A DNA stretch of 64,000 bases, taken from the NCBI RefSeq assembly GCF_050896395.1, contig NZ_JBPBBA010000011.1, forward strand, positions 1-64,000, written 5' to 3'. Source of the stretch: Nioella aestuarii. Its GTDB lineage: Bacteria; Pseudomonadota; Alphaproteobacteria; Rhodobacterales; Rhodobacteraceae. Both the position numbers and the translations under genes were made by a program. Below are positions 50,844 through 60,157 of this stretch, piece after piece (positions within the stretch are counted from its first letter, which is position 1; each line of letters begins with the position of its first letter). Under the pieces are notes generated by a model. The model ran no database searches. It saw only the letters and a program-made list of their open reading frames with translations, and was not told the DNA's origin.

Positions 50844-51704
50844 ATGCTGGATCAGGTTCACGAAGTGCACGGAGACGGGTTCGCCCCCGAAGACCAAGGC
50901 GCGGAAACGCTGCTGGAGGTCAACAATATCGAGGTGATCTACAACCACGTGATCCTCGTGCTCAAGGGCGTGAGCCTGAAGGTGCCCAAGGGAGGCATCA
51001 CGGCGCTGCTTGGCGGTAACGGTGCGGGCAAAACCACGACGCTGAAAGCCATTTCCAACCTGCTGCATTCCGAACGCGGCGAGGTGACCAAGGGCAGCAT
51101 CAGCTACCGCGGTGAGCGCGTGCAGGATCTGTCGCCTTCCGATCTGGTGGATCGCGGTGTGATCCAGGTGATGGAAGGCCGCCACTGTTTCGAACACCTG
51201 ACCGTCGAGGAAAACCTGATGACCGGCGCTTATACGCGCAAGGACGGGAAGGGTGCAGTCGCTGCCGACCTCGAAATGGTTTACACCTATTTCCCCCGAC
51301 TGAAAGAGCGCCGCAAAAGCCAGTCCGGCTATACGTCGGGCGGCGAACAGCAGATGACGGCCATTGGCCGCGCGCTGATGAGTCGACCGGAAACCATCCT
51401 GCTGGATGAGCCTTCGATGGGTCTGGCGCCGCAGTTGGTGGAACAAATCTTCGGCATCGTGAAAACGCTGAACGAGGAGGAAGGCTATACTTTCCTTCTG
51501 GCGGAGCAGAACACCAACGTGGCGCTGCGCTTTGCCCATTACGGCTACATCCTGGAATCGGGTCGCGTGGTGATGGACGGCCCCGCGAAAGAGCTTCGCG
51601 AGAACCCGGATGTGAAGGAATTCTATCTCGGCATGTCCGATGAAGGCCGCAAGAGCTTTCGTGATGTGCGGTCCTACCGCCGCCGCAAGCGGTGGCTGGC
51701 GTAA
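50844..51704 (+). CDS. branched-chain-type ABC transporter ATPase (LivF-like)
   Basis: This 286-residue ATPase has Walker A GGNGAGKTT (57-65), signature TSGGEQQMTAIGRAL, Walker B ILLDEPSMGLAPQLV and LLAEQN, the LivF pattern. A 25-residue acidic N-terminal extension and a basic C-terminal tail (RSYRRRKRWLA) flank the core. It shares the channel with the LivG-like ATPase. The ATG at 50844 was chosen over the TTG at 50835. The stop shares one base with a possible ATG of the next gene. Confidence 0.92.
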   Translation: MLDQVHEVHGDGFAPEDQGAETLLEVNNIEVIYNHVILVLKGVSLKVPKGGITALLGGNGAGKTTTLKAISNLLHSERGEVTKGSISYRGERVQDLSPSDLVDRGVIQVMEGRHCFEHLTVEENLMTGAYTRKDGKGAVAADLEMVYTYFPRLKERRKSQSGYTSGGEQQMTAIGRALMSRPETILLDEPSMGLAPQLVEQIFGIVKTLNEEEGYTFLLAEQNTNVALRFAHYGYILESGRVVMDGPAKELRENPDVKEFYLGMSDEGRKSFRDVRSYRRRKRWLA

Positions 51705-51718
51705 TGAGGGACGGTGCC

Positions 51719-52915
51719 GTGAGTACGTATTTCGATACCTTGGAAACCCGAAGCGCCGATCAACGCGCCAGCGAGCAACTGGCAGCGGTGAACGCGCAGA
51801 TTGCCCGCGTGGCGGCGTCGGGGGCAGGCATGGTGGACGCCGCGCCGCTATCCGACCTGTCAGAGCTGAGCAAGCTGCCGGTCCTACGCAAGTCGACCCT
51901 GTCGGGCTGGCAACAGCAAAACCCGCCCTTTGGCCAAATCGCCGTACAGAACGTGGCGCATATCTTCCAAAGTCCCGGCCCGATCTATGAACCGGGCGGG
52001 ATCAGCCATGACTGGTGGCGCATCGGGCGGTTCCTGACCGCCGTTGGCATCGGGTCGGACGATATTGTTCAGAATTGCTTTGGCTACCACCTGACGCCTG
52101 CTGGCATGATCTTCGAAAGCGGCGCGCGCGCCGTAGGGGCCACCGTGGTGCCTGCGGGCACCGGCCAGACCGAATTGCAGGTCCGCGCCGCCCATGACAT
52201 CGGCACCACTGCTTATGCAGGCACGCCCGATTTCCTGAAGGTGATCCTCGACAAGGCCGACCAGATGGGCCTGAGCCTGAAGATCACCAAGGCGGCCGTT
52301 GGCGGAGGGGCACTGTTCCCGAGCCTGCGCCAGGAGTATGCCGATCGCGGCATTCTGTGCCTGCAGAACTATGCCACTGCCGATCTGGGCAATATCGCCC
52401 ATGAAAGCGCGGCGCAGGAGGGCATGATCGTCGATGAGGGCGTGATCGTGGAAATCGTCCGCCCCGGCACGGGCGACCCCGTTGCGCCTGGCGAGGTCGG
52501 CGAAGTCGTGGTGACGACGCTTAATCCCGATTACCCGCTGATCCGCTTCGCAACCGGTGATCTGTCTGCCGTAATGGCGGGGGAAAGCCCCTGCGGCCGG
52601 ACCAATATGCGGATCAAGGGCTGGATGGGCCGCGCCGACCAGACCACCAAGATCAAGGGGATGTTCGTGCGCCCCGAACAGGTGGCCGATCTGGTCGCAC
52701 GTCACAGCGATGTGGGCCGCGCCCGTGTCATTGCCGAGCGTGAAGGCGAGATGGACGTGATGCTGGTGCAACTGGAAACGGCAGGCACTGACGGAAGCGT
52801 TTATGAACAAACTGTCCTGGATACGCTAAAGTTAAGGGGGCGAATCGAGCTCGTTCCCGCTGGCAGCTTGCCGAATGATGGAAAAGTCATCGAGGATCGG
52901 CGCAGCTACGAATGA
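51719..52915 (+). CDS. AMP-dependent ligase, phenylacetate-CoA-ligase type
   Basis: This 398-residue ANL enzyme is of the short phenylacetate-CoA-ligase group. The N-terminal FDTLETRS, the adenylate region NYATADLGNIAHES, PGEVGEVVVTTLN, and the lid TKIKGMFVRPEQV are recognisable. The usual P-loop (SSGTTG) reads FQSPGPIYEPGG here, so ATP binding may be altered. The GTG at 51719 follows GAGGGA; an ATG at 51704 overlapping the ATPase stop is an alternative. It is the last gene of the importer operon. The acid is unknown. Confidence 0.82.
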   Translation: MSTYFDTLETRSADQRASEQLAAVNAQIARVAASGAGMVDAAPLSDLSELSKLPVLRKSTLSGWQQQNPPFGQIAVQNVAHIFQSPGPIYEPGGISHDWWRIGRFLTAVGIGSDDIVQNCFGYHLTPAGMIFESGARAVGATVVPAGTGQTELQVRAAHDIGTTAYAGTPDFLKVILDKADQMGLSLKITKAAVGGGALFPSLRQEYADRGILCLQNYATADLGNIAHESAAQEGMIVDEGVIVEIVRPGTGDPVAPGEVGEVVVTTLNPDYPLIRFATGDLSAVMAGESPCGRTNMRIKGWMGRADQTTKIKGMFVRPEQVADLVARHSDVGRARVIAEREGEMDVMLVQLETAGTDGSVYEQTVLDTLKLRGRIELVPAGSLPNDGKVIEDRRSYE

Positions 52916-52948
52916 TCTCGTCCGCCTCATTTGAAGGAGGTTTGAGCC

Positions 52949-55018
52949 ATGAAATCATTTGTAAAAGCCCTGTTGTTGATGGGTGTCGCCATGCCGGCGG
53001 GGGCCGATACGGCCCTTGTCGTGGGAACCGTCGATGCGGCCTCAACCACGAGTTACGGTGCCCCTCGCTATCTTGGAACGGCCCTGACCCAGCTGGATCA
53101 GGCCGGGTTTGAGCTGATTTCCGCCCTTGATGCAGATGCAGCTACCTTACGCCAACTGGTCACACGGCTGGTCACCGCCGATGAACAGGACACGCTGGTT
53201 ATCGCTCTGTCTGGCCGCTTCGTCAGCCATGGCGGGCTTAGCTGGTTCCTGGGCCGCGATGCTGGTCAGCAGGATCTGGGCAGCGTGTCTGGCGCGGGCA
53301 TACCCGTACAGCTTTTGATGGATATTGCGGCGGCGTCATCGGCACGGTCGGTCATCCTGCTGGCCCCTGAAAATCAGGGCATTGCCCTTGGGGCCGGACT
53401 GCAAGACGGGCTCGGCCCGCTGGCGGTGCCAGAGGGCGTGACGCTTGCCACCGGGCATCCCGCGTCGGTCGCGCGGTTCCTGCGCAGCGATCTGTTGACG
53501 CCGGGCCGCCCCCTTCGCGATGCTTTTGCCGCTGCCCCCGGCATGACCGTCGTGGCGCTGGACGATCCCTTTGTGCCGTTCATTCCGGCCCCCGTTGTGA
53601 CCCCTGTCGTGCCCGCCGATGAGCAAGCCTATTGGGACGCGATGTCGACGCTGGACAATGTCTTTGCCTATCGCGCCTATCTGAACCGCTACCCCGCCGG
53701 TTACTACGCCGCACAGGCACAGGCTCGCATTGCCGCACTGGAACCGCCTGCGCCGCAGCTGACTCCGGAAGAGGCTGAGAATGCCCTTGGTCTGTCGCGC
53801 GAAGACAAGCGCAACATTCAGCGCGATCTGGCGGTCCTGGGCTATTACAACAGCGGTATTGACGGTCTGTTCGGCCCCGGTACGCGTGGTGGCATACGAC
53901 AGTGGCAGCAAGCAAACGGGTTGCAGGTCACCGGCTATCTCGATGCGGCTCAGATTACCCGGCTCAGCGATCAGGGCGATGTCCGGCGCGAAGAGATCCG
54001 CGCGCAGGATCTGGCCTATTGGAACCAGACCGGCCAGGGCAGTGACGAGGCGGGTCTTCGGGCCTATCTGGGTCGTTATCCCAACGGTCAGTTCGCGCAG
54101 CTTGCCCGTCAACGGCTGGATGCGATCGAGGCGGAACAGGCCCGTCAGGCCGATATCGCCTTTTGGAACCAGACCGGGCGTGGACAGGATGAAGCCGGGC
54201 TGCGCGCCTATCTGGGGCGCTATCCAAATGGTGAGTTCTCTCAGCTCGCACGCCAACGCCTGAACACCATTCTTGCGCAGCAGGAAGGGCAGGCGTGGCA
54301 GCTGGCGCAGGCGCGCGATACGATCGCGGGCTATCGTGCCTATCTGAACGACTATCCCAACGGCCTGCACGCGCAACAGGCGCAGCAACGTCTGGCGCAG
54401 TTGCAGCAGGCTGCGGGCGAACCCGCCGCGTGGCAGCAAGCACAGGCCCGCGACACAATCCCGGCCTATCGCCAGTATCTGAACGACTATCCGAACGGGG
54501 CCCATGCGGTGCAGGCACAGCAGCGGATCAATGCCATTCGAGCGGATAATCAGGCGTGGCAGCAGGCCGAGGCGGCAGACACGATCCCGGCCTATCGCGC
54601 CTATCTGAACCAATATCCGAACGGGCGTCATGCATCTGATGCGAGCAACCGGATCGATGCGATTCGCGCCGATAATCAGGCATGGCAACAGGCCGAGGCT
54701 GCGAACACCGTGCAGGCCTATCGCCAGTACCTCAACCGTTTTCCCAATGGTCGTCATGCGACCGAAGCACAGCAGCGGATTGATGCGCTGGCCCCGCCGC
54801 CTTCTGGCGGCATTCCCTTGAATCTGGGCCAGCGGGTTGCGGTGGAACGGGCGCTGGACAATCTAGGGTTCAATCCCGGGGCTGCGGATGGCACCTTTAC
54901 CGCCCAGACCTATGACGCCTTGCGTGCCTATCAGCAGGCGCGTGGGTTGCCCGTTACCGGGGTTGTAGATGCGGTGACCGCAGCAGCGCTGTTGGTTGAA
55001 GGAATGGCCAACAACTGA
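52949..55018 (+). CDS. exported pseudo-caspase with seven repeats and two PG-binding domains
   Basis: This 689-residue protein has a Sec signal peptide (1-19). Residues about 20-205 look like a caspase fold, but the His motif reads ALSGRF instead of SGHG and no Cys follows ILLAPEN, so it is likely inactive. Seven copies of a roughly 36-residue unit follow (about 228-263, 357-393, 405-441, 450-485, 494-530, 537-573, 580-613), each with a Trp and AYxxYLxxYPNG. Peptidoglycan-binding-type domains lie at about 285-340 and 628-683, the second at the C-terminus. It should be periplasmic or wall-associated. It follows the CoA-ligase gene by 33 bases with its own GGAGG site. The role is unknown. Confidence 0.8.
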   Translation: MKSFVKALLLMGVAMPAGADTALVVGTVDAASTTSYGAPRYLGTALTQLDQAGFELISALDADAATLRQLVTRLVTADEQDTLVIALSGRFVSHGGLSWFLGRDAGQQDLGSVSGAGIPVQLLMDIAAASSARSVILLAPENQGIALGAGLQDGLGPLAVPEGVTLATGHPASVARFLRSDLLTPGRPLRDAFAAAPGMTVVALDDPFVPFIPAPVVTPVVPADEQAYWDAMSTLDNVFAYRAYLNRYPAGYYAAQAQARIAALEPPAPQLTPEEAENALGLSREDKRNIQRDLAVLGYYNSGIDGLFGPGTRGGIRQWQQANGLQVTGYLDAAQITRLSDQGDVRREEIRAQDLAYWNQTGQGSDEAGLRAYLGRYPNGQFAQLARQRLDAIEAEQARQADIAFWNQTGRGQDEAGLRAYLGRYPNGEFSQLARQRLNTILAQQEGQAWQLAQARDTIAGYRAYLNDYPNGLHAQQAQQRLAQLQQAAGEPAAWQQAQARDTIPAYRQYLNDYPNGAHAVQAQQRINAIRADNQAWQQAEAADTIPAYRAYLNQYPNGRHASDASNRIDAIRADNQAWQQAEAANTVQAYRQYLNRFPNGRHATEAQQRIDALAPPPSGGIPLNLGQRVAVERALDNLGFNPGAADGTFTAQTYDALRAYQQARGLPVTGVVDAVTAAALLVEGMANN

Positions 55019-55078
55019 TGCAGGATCCGGCCCGGTGCGACTCATATGCGCCTTGGCCGGATCTTGGACAGAACAAAG

Positions 55079-55111
55079 AAAAGCGCCGCAGGGATGACCT
55101 GCGGCGCTTTT
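55079..55111. terminator. bidirectional terminator downstream of rpmJ and pseudo-caspase
   Basis: A 14-bp perfect stem (55079-55092 with 55098-55111), a 5-base loop, A-tract on one side and T-tract on the other, serving both the pseudo-caspase gene and the minus-strand rpmJ. Confidence 0.9.
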
Positions 55112-55132
55112 GCATGCGAAATCTGCTGTGGC

Positions 55133-55258
55133 TCAGCCCTGGCGGGCTTTGAACCGGCGCTGCGTCTTGTTGATGACGTAGACACGGCCCTTGCGGCGCA
55201 CGACGCGGCAATCGCGGTGACGCTGCTTGAGCGAGCGGAGCGAGTTCTTGACCTTCAT
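55133..55258 (-). CDS. rpmJ: 50S ribosomal protein L36
   Basis: This 41-residue basic protein (MKVKNSLRSLKQRHRDCRVV, then RRKGRVYVINKTQRRFKAR) is the alphaproteobacterial form of L36 lacking the full zinc-binding cysteine set; only one Cys is present. It binds the large ribosomal subunit. The ATG at 55258 is followed by a protein of standard length. A tRNA-Val gene lies upstream on the same strand. Confidence 0.95.
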   Translation of the reverse strand: MKVKNSLRSLKQRHRDCRVVRRKGRVYVINKTQRRFKARQG

Positions 55259-55324
55259 CTGGCCTCTCCTTCGTCGCGGCGCGGCGATGCGCCTTTGGGT
55301 TAACCCCTTGTTACCAAGGGAAGA

Positions 55325-55399
55325 TGGTGGGCGATACTGGGATCGAACCAGTGACCCCTTCGATGTCAACGAAGTGCTCTACCGCTGAGCTAATCGCCC
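55325..55399 (-). tRNA. tRNA-Val (GAC anticodon)
   Basis: Read on the minus strand, GGGCGAT pairs with ATCGCCC in the acceptor stem. The D arm is GCTC-AGCGGTA-GAGC, the anticodon stem-loop is CTTCG-TTGACAT-CGAAG with anticodon GAC, and the T arm is ACTGG-TTCGATC-CCAGT. The discriminator base is A and CCA is encoded. The gene is 75 bases, with no intron. Confidence 0.97.
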
Positions 55400-55535
55400 C
55401 CGAAATCGCAACGACCAGGCCGGCACATACATGCCAGCCGCGGCCCCTGCCACGTTGGGTAGGCGGTCTATAAAAGGAGTCGGGAAGGTGTTCAAGGGCT
55501 TTTGACAGCACAAAATTCGGGTAATGATAAATCCC

Positions 55536-56411
55536 ATGACCGAGACCACCGAATACCGCGCAGCCTATCGGCTTGAAAGACCTGAAACCCAGGTCGGATC
55601 GGTTATCGTTGCGTCGCCCCATTCCGGGCGCCACTACCCGTGGAGCTTCATTCGCCGGACAGTTCTGGACGAACGGGCGATCCGGTCGTCTGAGGACGCC
55701 TTCGTTGATATGCTGGTCGCGGAGGCCCCGGCGCTAGGCGCACCTCTGCTGGCAGCCGAATACCCCCGCGCGTTTCTGGATCTGAACCGGTCGAATGATG
55801 AGCTGGACCCTGCGGTAATCGACGGGGTGCGGCGCAGCGCCGTGAACCCGCGCATCAGTTCGGGGCTCGGGGTGATCCCACGGGTCGTGGCGGGTGGCCG
55901 TGTGATCTATCGCGGCAAGCTGAGCCAGGAAGAGGCGGAGGAGAGGATCGACAAGGTTTGGCATCCCTATCACGCCTGCCTTGAAGGGCTGGTGCGTGAG
56001 ACGCTGCAGGATACCGGCGAGGCGGTGCTGCTCGACTTCCACTCGATGCCGAACGAGGCACTGGACACGCTCTCGCGCAATCCTGGACAGGCGCGGCCTG
56101 ACGTGGTTCTGGGTGACAGGTTCGGTGCGTCGGCGGGGGCGGGTATCGTCGATCGCCTGGACGCAGGATTTTCCGCCGCCGGGCTGGTGGTCAGCCGTAA
56201 CAGCCCCTTCGCCGGAGCCTATATCACGCAGCATTACGGGCGACCGTCGCGGGGGCGCCACGCCGTGCAGATCGAGATCAACCGCTCGCTATATATGAAC
56301 GAACAGCTGATCCGCCCGAATGGCAATTTCCAAAGCGTCAAGAAACTGGTGACCGGGGTGCTGCGCCAGATGATCCGGGGCGAGGATGCCTTGCCGATGG
56401 CGGCGGAGTAG
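55536..56411 (+). CDS. N-formylglutamate amidohydrolase
   Basis: This 291-residue zinc hydrolase converts N-formylglutamate to glutamate and formate, the last step of one histidine-degradation route. Visible family blocks are VASPHSGRHYP, FLDLNRSNDELDP, LDFHSMPNEA and HAVQIEINRSLYMNE. It is cytoplasmic. The ATG at 55536 is the best start. No hut genes are beside it, so a role in histidine use is not shown by context; it may act on other formylated amino acids. Confidence 0.92.
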   Translation: MTETTEYRAAYRLERPETQVGSVIVASPHSGRHYPWSFIRRTVLDERAIRSSEDAFVDMLVAEAPALGAPLLAAEYPRAFLDLNRSNDELDPAVIDGVRRSAVNPRISSGLGVIPRVVAGGRVIYRGKLSQEEAEERIDKVWHPYHACLEGLVRETLQDTGEAVLLDFHSMPNEALDTLSRNPGQARPDVVLGDRFGASAGAGIVDRLDAGFSAAGLVVSRNSPFAGAYITQHYGRPSRGRHAVQIEINRSLYMNEQLIRPNGNFQSVKKLVTGVLRQMIRGEDALPMAAE

Positions 56412-56414
56412 GGG

Positions 56415-56434
56415 ACGCGGTTTCGAAACCGCGT
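56415..56434. repeat. 20-bp perfect palindrome between convergent genes
   Basis: ACGCGGTTTC and GAAACCGCGT (56415-56434) form a perfect self-complementary 20-mer just after the amidohydrolase stop. A second hairpin follows and overlaps the end of dinB. It resembles the double hairpin at 32351-32391 in layout and is probably a REP-like terminator or palindrome. Confidence 0.6.
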
Positions 56435-56453
56435 GCTGGCGCTGCGCGCGCCG

Positions 56454-57707
56454 TTAGCGCAGCGATCGCCCCTTCAGGATCGCGTCGCCCCCGAATTTCT
56501 TACGAATCTCATCTGCCGCGCGTTCGGCCTTGATGCGGGATGCTTCCTGTGGGTCCAGAAGATTGCCGGACCGGTCGGCCATATCCTCTGACAGCAGATC
56601 CGCCAGCCCCACACCGATCAGCCGGTAGGGTTTCGTATGGGGGGCAGTGTCGAACAGCTCTTTCGTGGCGCGGTAGATTCGGTCGGCGATCTGGGTAGGG
56701 TCGCTGAGGCTGCGCCGCCTGGTGATCAGCTGAAAGTCAGATCGCTTCAGCTTCAACACCACCACACGCCCGGCCAGCCGCTTGGCTTTCAGCCGGTCCG
56801 ACACCTTCTCGGCCAGCCGCCACAGGTGCCCGTCCAGCAAATCAGGATCGGCTGTGTCCTCGAAAAACGTCGTCTCCGACGAAATGCTTTTCATCGGCGC
56901 ATCGCGGCTAACGCGCCGCCGGTCCTGCCCGCGCGCCAGATGCCACAGCCGGTCCCCCATCGACCCGAAGCGTGCCACCAGATCTTCCCGGTCCCACCGG
57001 CGCAGGTCGGCGAAGGTGCGGATGCCCACCTTGTCGAGTGATGCCTGACCGGCCTCGCCGATACCCCAGATCATGCGCACCGGTTTCTGTTCCAGAAAAT
57101 CCATCGTCTCGGCCTGTCCGATCACCGAAAACCCGCGCGGCTTGTCGAGGTCAGAGGCGATCTTGGCGAGAAACTTATTGTGGGACAGGCCGATGCTGCC
57201 GGTAATGCCGATCTCCTCCTTCATGCGCTTGACCAGCCGCGCCAGCATCACGGCGGGCGGGCGGCCATGCAGCCGCGCGGTGCCAGTCAAATCCATGAAC
57301 GCCTCATCGAGCGACAGGGGTTCGATAGAGGGCGTCATCTCCTCGATCATCGCGCGGATTTGTTTGGAAACGGCGGCATAGACCTCCATCCGGCCACGCA
57401 CGACGACTGCTTCGGGGCAAAGCTCCAGTGCTTTGAACATCGGCATGGCCGACCGCACGCCCTTGATCCGAGCGATATAGCAGGCGGTCGAAACCACACC
57501 CCGCTTGCCGCCGCCAATGATCACGGGCTTGTCGCGCAGGTCTGGATTGTCGCGCTTCTCGACCGAGGCATAGAAGGCGTCGCAATCCATATGCGCGATG
57601 GAGAGATCAAACAGCTCCGGGTGTGACACGATCCTTGGCCGTCCGCAGGCAGGGCAGCGGGCGCCGGTCTCAAAAGGGGTCAGACAGTCACGGCAAAGCG
57701 ATGGCAT
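56454..57707 (-). CDS. dinB: DNA polymerase IV
   Basis: This 417-residue Y-family translesion polymerase has an extra N-terminal zinc ribbon of about 25 residues (C5, C8, C18, C21). The palm then begins (HMDCDAFYASVEK), with the second metal site in SLDEAFMDLTG and the finger and thumb parts up to about 250. The C-terminal little-finger domain holds ETTFFEDTADPDLL. It copies past lesions at low fidelity. The zinc ribbon is typical of some alphaproteobacterial DinB proteins. It is a single gene, separated from the next minus-strand gene by 66 bases. Confidence 0.93.
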   Translation of the reverse strand: MPSLCRDCLTPFETGARCPACGRPRIVSHPELFDLSIAHMDCDAFYASVEKRDNPDLRDKPVIIGGGKRGVVSTACYIARIKGVRSAMPMFKALELCPEAVVVRGRMEVYAAVSKQIRAMIEEMTPSIEPLSLDEAFMDLTGTARLHGRPPAVMLARLVKRMKEEIGITGSIGLSHNKFLAKIASDLDKPRGFSVIGQAETMDFLEQKPVRMIWGIGEAGQASLDKVGIRTFADLRRWDREDLVARFGSMGDRLWHLARGQDRRRVSRDAPMKSISSETTFFEDTADPDLLDGHLWRLAEKVSDRLKAKRLAGRVVVLKLKRSDFQLITRRRSLSDPTQIADRIYRATKELFDTAPHTKPYRLIGVGLADLLSEDMADRSGNLLDPQEASRIKAERAADEIRKKFGGDAILKGRSLR

Positions 57708-57773
57708 GGCGCTAGTCTACAGTGCCCTTGCGACGACCGGAATGCGAAAAGGGCCGGGGCGATGGGGGGCCAG

Positions 57774-60140
57774 TCACCGTGGTTGCGCGCCCATGGTCAG
57801 CCGGATCGCGGAATCGGCCAGCGCGTTCCGGTCCAGCCGGAAGTGCTGGTAGAGATCGCCTATGGTGCCGGTCTGGCCGAAATGTTCCACCCCGTGTGCA
57901 ATGGTGCGGTGCCCGGCAACCGACCCGAGCCAGCCAAGCGTGGCGGGATGGCCGTCCAGCACGGTGACCAATGTGCAATGGGCGGGCAATGGGTCGAGCA
58001 GCCGCTCGATATGGGCGGTCGCCGCCAGGTTGCCACGTGCACGTTCTCGCTGAGCGGCTGTCCATCCTGCATTAAGTCGGTCCGCCGAGGTCACGGCCAG
58101 AACGCCCACGTCCCGCCGTGCGCCGCCGATCATGCCCGCCGCCGCGATAGCCTCATCCGCCACGGCCCCCTGATAGGCGATCACCACATCGCAATTCGGC
58201 CCTGGCGGGCGCAGCCAATAGGCGCCGTCAATCGCACCCTGCCGGAAGGCGTTGTCATGACGTTTGCCGGGCTGTTCCAGCGGCTTGGTCGTGAGCCGCA
58301 GAAAAACCGATCCACCCGTTTCATCGCGCAGCCATGTGCGCTCATCCGGGTCGCCCTCTCCGTCGCGTTGCAGGTAGTCGAAGGCCCATTCCATGATTAC
58401 CGCAAGTTCGTCGGCAAAGGCGGGTTCGAAACTGGCCAACCCGTCCTGTGCCATGCCGGTGAGTGGTGTGCCGATGGACTGATGCGCGCCGCCCTCGGGG
58501 GCGAGCGTGACGCCCGAGGGCGTGCCCACAATCATAAACCGCGCGTCCTGGTAGCAGGCATAGTTCAGCGCATCGAGGCCACGATGGATGAACGGATCAT
58601 AGACAGTGCCAATGGGGATTAGCCGCTTGCCGAACAGGCTGTGCGACAGCCCCGCCGCGCCCAGAAGCAGGAAGAGGTTCATTTCCGCAATGCCAAGCTC
58701 GATATGCTGGCCCTCGGGCGCGAAGTTCCATTTCGCGGTGGAGGGGATGCGATGTTCGATGAAGGCATCGGTCTGGGCCTTGCGGGCAAAAAGCTTGCGT
58801 CGGTTCACCCAAGGTCCGATCGAGGTGGTGCCGGTCACATCGGGCGAAGTCGTGACGATCCGGCTGGCCAGCGTGCTGTCACCCTTCGCCAAATCGTCGA
58901 GGATCTTGCCGAACGCGGTCTGGGTCGAGATCTCTCGATCCGTGGAAATGGAAATCGCGGGCGCGGGCAGTTGGTCATCGCAATAGCGCCGCGCACCCTT
59001 GGCGAAGAACGGCACCTTGGACAGATAGGCGCGGAAGGCGTCGGGGTTCTGGATGGTTGCAAGCGGCTCCCATTCCTCTCCCTCGGTCACGCCCATATGC
59101 GCCTGCCACCCGGCCATTTGCGCCTTGGTCATCAGGCCGCCGTGGTTGTCCTTGTGTCCCGCTATCGGCGTGCCCCAGCCCTTGATTGTATAGGCCAGGA
59201 AGCAGGTTGGCCGGTCATGGTCGATGGCGGCGAAGGTCTCGGCCATCGTTTCCACGCAATTGCCGCCGAGGTTTTCCATCAGCGCCGCAAGTTCGCTGTC
59301 GGACCGACGCTCGATCAAAGCCGTCACATCGCCCTGATCCCCCAGATCGTCCATCAGCCGTTTGCGCCAGACCTCACCGCCCTGATAGGTCAGCGCCGAA
59401 TATTCCGCGTTCGGGCAGGCGTCGATCCAATTGCGCAAGGCGTCGCCGCCCGGTTCCTCAAACGCAGCGCGTTGCAGGGTGCCGTATTTCACCCGCACCA
59501 CGTCCCAGCCGAAGGCGTCGAAAATCTTCTCAACCCGGCCGAACAGCCCCTCACGCACGATCCCGTCCAGCGACTGGCGGTTATAGTCGATAATCCACCA
59601 GCAATTGCGCAGATCGCTCTTCCAGCCCTCTTGCAGGGCCTCGTAGATATTGCCCTCGTCCAGTTCCGCGTCGCCAACCAGCGCAACCATGCGGCCAAGC
59701 GGCAGGCCGGCGCCCCAGTCCTTGGCGGCGATATAGTCCTGCACCAGCGACGCGAACGAGGTGATGGCAACACCGAGCCCGACAGACCCGGTGGAGAAAT
59801 CCACATCATCCACATCCTTGGTGCGGGACGGGTAGCTTTGCACCCCACCAAGCCCGCGAAAGTTTTCCATCCGCGCGCGGTCGAGATTGCCCATCAGATA
59901 CTGCATCGCATGAAAGACAGGCGAGGCATGAGGCTTGACCGCCACCCGATCCTCTGGCCGCAGGGCCGAGAAATAGAGCGCCGTCATGATCGACACCATC
60001 GAAGCAGAACTGGCCTGATGCCCGCCGATCTTGATCCCGTCCACCTTGGGGCGGATGTGATTGGCGTTGTGGATCATCCAGTGCGACAGCCACAAAAGCC
60101 GCTGTTCAACCGCTTAGAGATGGGTCAGGTCGGTGGTCAT
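57774..60140 (-). pseudogene. transketolase/PDH-E1-like gene with in-frame stop at codon 9
   Basis: The family start is MTTDLTHL, preceded by GAGGA at 60140, but codon 9 is TAA (60114-60116), where relatives have Glu or Asp. The frame then stays open for about 779 codons. Downstream it is a complete ThDP enzyme of the homodimeric E1/transketolase group: GGHQASSASMVSIMTALYF, the cofactor motif GDAELDEGN to DYNRQ, and a later PHASPVFHAMQYLMGN. A GAA to TAA change explains it. A rare start such as the TTG at 60095 would drop the first 15 codons. It follows the DmdA-like gene in the same orientation. It is a pseudogene, a stop-readthrough gene, or a sequence error. Confidence 0.75.
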
Positions 60141-60157
60141 GACGGTCCTCAGGAGGC

